Source: Eikenella sp963515595
GTDB lineage: Bacteria; Pseudomonadota; Gammaproteobacteria; Burkholderiales; Neisseriaceae
Direction of reading: 5' to 3'
Assembly (NCBI GenBank): GCA_963515595.1
Contig: CAUPYH010000095.1
Span: forward strand, 1 to 6,224
DNA length: 6,224 nt
Part shown: in pieces, positions 5,442 through 6,224 of the stretch
Position numbering within the stretch: position 1 is the first letter of the stretch
Layout of the letters: each line of letters starts with the position of its first letter
Position numbers and translations under genes: made by a program
The notes under the pieces: model-generated
The model's database searches: none
What the model was told of the DNA's origin: nothing
What the model saw: the letters and a program-made list of their open reading frames with translations, nothing else

Positions 5442-5825
5442 TTACGAGCCTTTTTTCTTTTTGTAATCCGCCACGGCGGCTTTCACCGCGTCTTCCGCCA
5501 AAATCGAGCAGTGGATTTTCACGGGCGGCAGTTCCAATTCTTCGGCGATTTCGCTGTTTTTAATCGCCAGCGCGTCGTCCAGGCTTTTGCCTTTCACCCA
5601 TTCGGTAATCAGGCTGGACGAGGCAATGGCGGAACCGCAGCCGTAAGTTTTGAATTTGGCGTCTTCGATGATGCCTTCATCGTTCACTTTGATTTGCAGG
5701 CGCATGACGTCGCCGCAGGCGGGCGCGCCCACCATGCCAGTGCCGACATTGCTGTCGTCTTTATCAAGCGTGCCGACGTTGCGGGGATTTTCGTAATGGT
5801 CAATAACTTTATCGCTGTATGCCAT
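5442..5825 (-). CDS. iscU: Fe-S cluster assembly scaffold IscU
   Basis: IscU receives sulfur from the desulfurase IscS, builds [2Fe-2S] clusters and hands them on with HscA/HscB, in the cytoplasm. The product is 127 residues (E. coli IscU has 128). Cluster ligands are C37 (GAPACGD), C63 (YGCGSA) and C106 (KIHCS), with D39 and H105 also conserved. The HscA recognition motif LPPVK is at 99-103, so an HscA/HscB partner is expected elsewhere in the genome. The C-terminus is Lys-rich. The ATG at 5825 has AAGGAA with an 8-base gap, a good ribosome binding site. The gene is followed by the YbiI-like gene after one base. The upstream gene is a short acidic peptide, not iscS, so the usual iscRSU arrangement is absent here. 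No convincing IscR site or promoter could be picked out upstream. Confidence 0.97.
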   Translation of the reverse strand: MAYSDKVIDHYENPRNVGTLDKDDSNVGTGMVGAPACGDVMRLQIKVNDEGIIEDAKFKTYGCGSAIASSSLITEWVKGKSLDDALAIKNSEIAEELELPPVKIHCSILAEDAVKAAVADYKKKKGS

Positions 5826-5871
5826 GATGTGTTTCCTTAATTAAAATTTATGATGGTTTGTGATGGGGTTG

Positions 5872-5902
5872 AGGCTACCTGAAAACGGAGTTTCTGCGAA
5901 GC
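5872..5902. repeat. DUS plus partial copy of the left-end palindrome
   Basis: An exact DUS on the plus strand (5872-5883) is followed within 4 bases by GAGTTTCTGCGAAGC (5888-5902). That 15-mer is the exact reverse complement of 72-86 inside the DUS-bounded palindrome at 52-134. It looks like a shortened version of the same repeat, lacking the inner arm and the second DUS. It lies between the 43-residue peptide gene and iscU. Confidence 0.7.
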
Positions 5903-5915
5903 GCAAACGGGTCGG

Positions 5916-6047
5916 CTAAATTTTGCACGCACCGCCTTCACAGCCGTCATCGTTGTTTTCGGGGTCGGTACCGCCTTCTACGGTGATGCCATCGAAGTCT
6001 TCAAGCAAGTTATCGAGATCGTCGAGATCGAGCTCTTGGTCGTTCAT
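5916..6047 (-). CDS. 43-residue acidic peptide with Cys tail, function unknown
   Basis: This predicts 43 residues and is easily missed. It starts at ATG 6047-6045 with GAGGAT (6055-6060) upstream, the AGGA core lying 8 bases away, and stops at TAG 5918-5916. The N-terminal half is a strongly acidic, Leu-spaced stretch, N-D-Q-E-L-D-L-D-D-L-D-N-L-L-E-D-F (2-18), likely an amphipathic helix. The rest is Gly/Asn/Asp-rich and ends GCEGGACKI, with Cys at 36 and 41. In total there are 15 Asp/Glu and one Lys. No signal peptide or membrane segment is visible, and I do not recognise a family. The gene lies directly upstream of iscU (90-base gap). Its high GC matches the housekeeping genes, unlike the AT-rich gene that overlaps its start by 38 bases. 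A good ribosome binding site supports it being real. Confidence 0.7.
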   Translation of the reverse strand: MNDQELDLDDLDNLLEDFDGITVEGGTDPENNDDGCEGGACKI

Positions 6048-6224
6048 TGGTAGTATCCTCATTGTTGGTTGATTCATTATTTGCTTCTGTCTGTGGTTTA
6101 GAACGTGTGATACTTTTAATAACTTGTTCCTGATTAGCTTTAAACTGTTCTAAACATTCATCAAATTGCTGTTCGGCAGTTTGACGAACCAAAGCATCAT
6201 CATCTTTCCGCCAATCTTCCAAAG
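6010..6224 (-). CDS. 3' end of an unrecognised AT-rich gene (partial)
   Basis: An open frame enters from the right edge and ends at TAA 6012-6010, giving at least 70 residues. The only start-like codon near the edge is TTG (6222), so the true start is probably outside the window. The visible protein is hydrophilic: a charged, possibly helical stretch rich in Glu, Gln, Asp and Lys, then an Asn/Thr/Glu-rich linker, then R-P-R-A-R-S-R-R-S-R at the C-terminus. No domain is recognisable. The Arg-rich tail is encoded entirely within the 38 bases shared, in another frame, with the acidic 43-residue peptide gene. The 164 bases from 6061 to 6224 are about 36% GC by my count, against 57-65% in two sampled 60-base lines nearby, which suggests a different origin. 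Coding is plausible but not certain. Confidence 0.5.
   Translation of the reverse strand, partial: LEDWRKDDDALVRQTAEQQFDECLEQFKANQEQVIKSITRSKPQTEANNESTNNEDTTNERPRARSRRSR
6055..6060 (-). promoter_or_regulatory. Ribosome binding site for the 43-residue peptide
   Basis: GAGGAT on the minus strand, its AGGA core 8 bases before the ATG at 6047. It is embedded in the upstream overlapping gene and is the main support for translation of the short acidic peptide. Confidence 0.6.

Noticed and set aside
5451..5462. A-rich run at the end of iscU as a programmed frameshift site.
   Set aside because: In the iscU frame the codons are TAC AAA AAG AAA AAA, which do not form the X-XXY-YYZ heptamer. A Lys-rich C-terminus is normal for IscU, and the next gene has its own start.
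1..6224. CRISPR array, toxin-antitoxin pair, phage or defence system.
   Set aside because: No regularly spaced repeats, transposase, integrase or recognisable defence domains occur; apart from two short peptides and the partial edge gene the content is housekeeping.

Overview
This 6.2 kb window looks like a chromosomal housekeeping segment from a member of the Neisseriaceae, most likely Eikenella. The strongest evidence is the 12-mer AGGCTACCTGAA, which occurs exactly ten times counting both strands. It is the DNA uptake sequence (DUS) dialect known from Eikenella, and differs from the ATGCCGTCTGAA used by the pathogenic Neisseria. The FtsH, RlmE, IscU and IscA proteins are also betaproteobacterial in character. 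All supported genes lie on the minus strand, so biological order runs from high to low coordinates.

Layout in transcription order: (1) At the right edge is the 3' end of an unrecognised, AT-rich gene (6010-6224, about 36% GC where counted). It overlaps out of frame a 43-residue acidic peptide with a Cys-containing C-terminus (5916-6047). (2) iscU, the Fe-S scaffold, is followed after one base by a YbiI-like C4 zinc-finger gene of the DksA/TraR family. (3) Next come a flavodoxin-fold FMN/NADH azoreductase-type gene and a small helix-hairpin-helix protein. (4) A 91 bp inverted-repeat element resembling the Neisseria Correia element lies just upstream of a lipoprotein gene with MORN-like strands. 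(5) iscA is bounded on both sides by hairpins made of inverted DUS pairs. (6) The conserved pair rlmE-ftsH is followed by a 49-residue peptide ending in a CC-G-V-C-GG motif and an 83 bp nested palindrome that starts and ends in DUS. The last 51 bases hold nothing I can recognise.

Functionally the window combines Fe-S cluster assembly (iscU, iscA) with ribosome maturation and membrane proteolysis (rlmE, ftsH). The isc genes are not contiguous: four apparently unrelated genes separate iscU from iscA, and iscS, iscR, hscA, hscB and fdx are not present here. Genes are compactly packed, and almost every intergenic gap carries a DUS, either as an inverted pair (probable terminator) or as a single copy touching or just following a stop codon.

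I found no CRISPR array, transposase, phage gene, tRNA, rRNA or obvious defence system. The items most worth a second look are the Correia-like element, the two short acidic peptides with Cys/Gly tails, the AT-rich overlapping gene pair at the right edge, and the composite DUS repeats.
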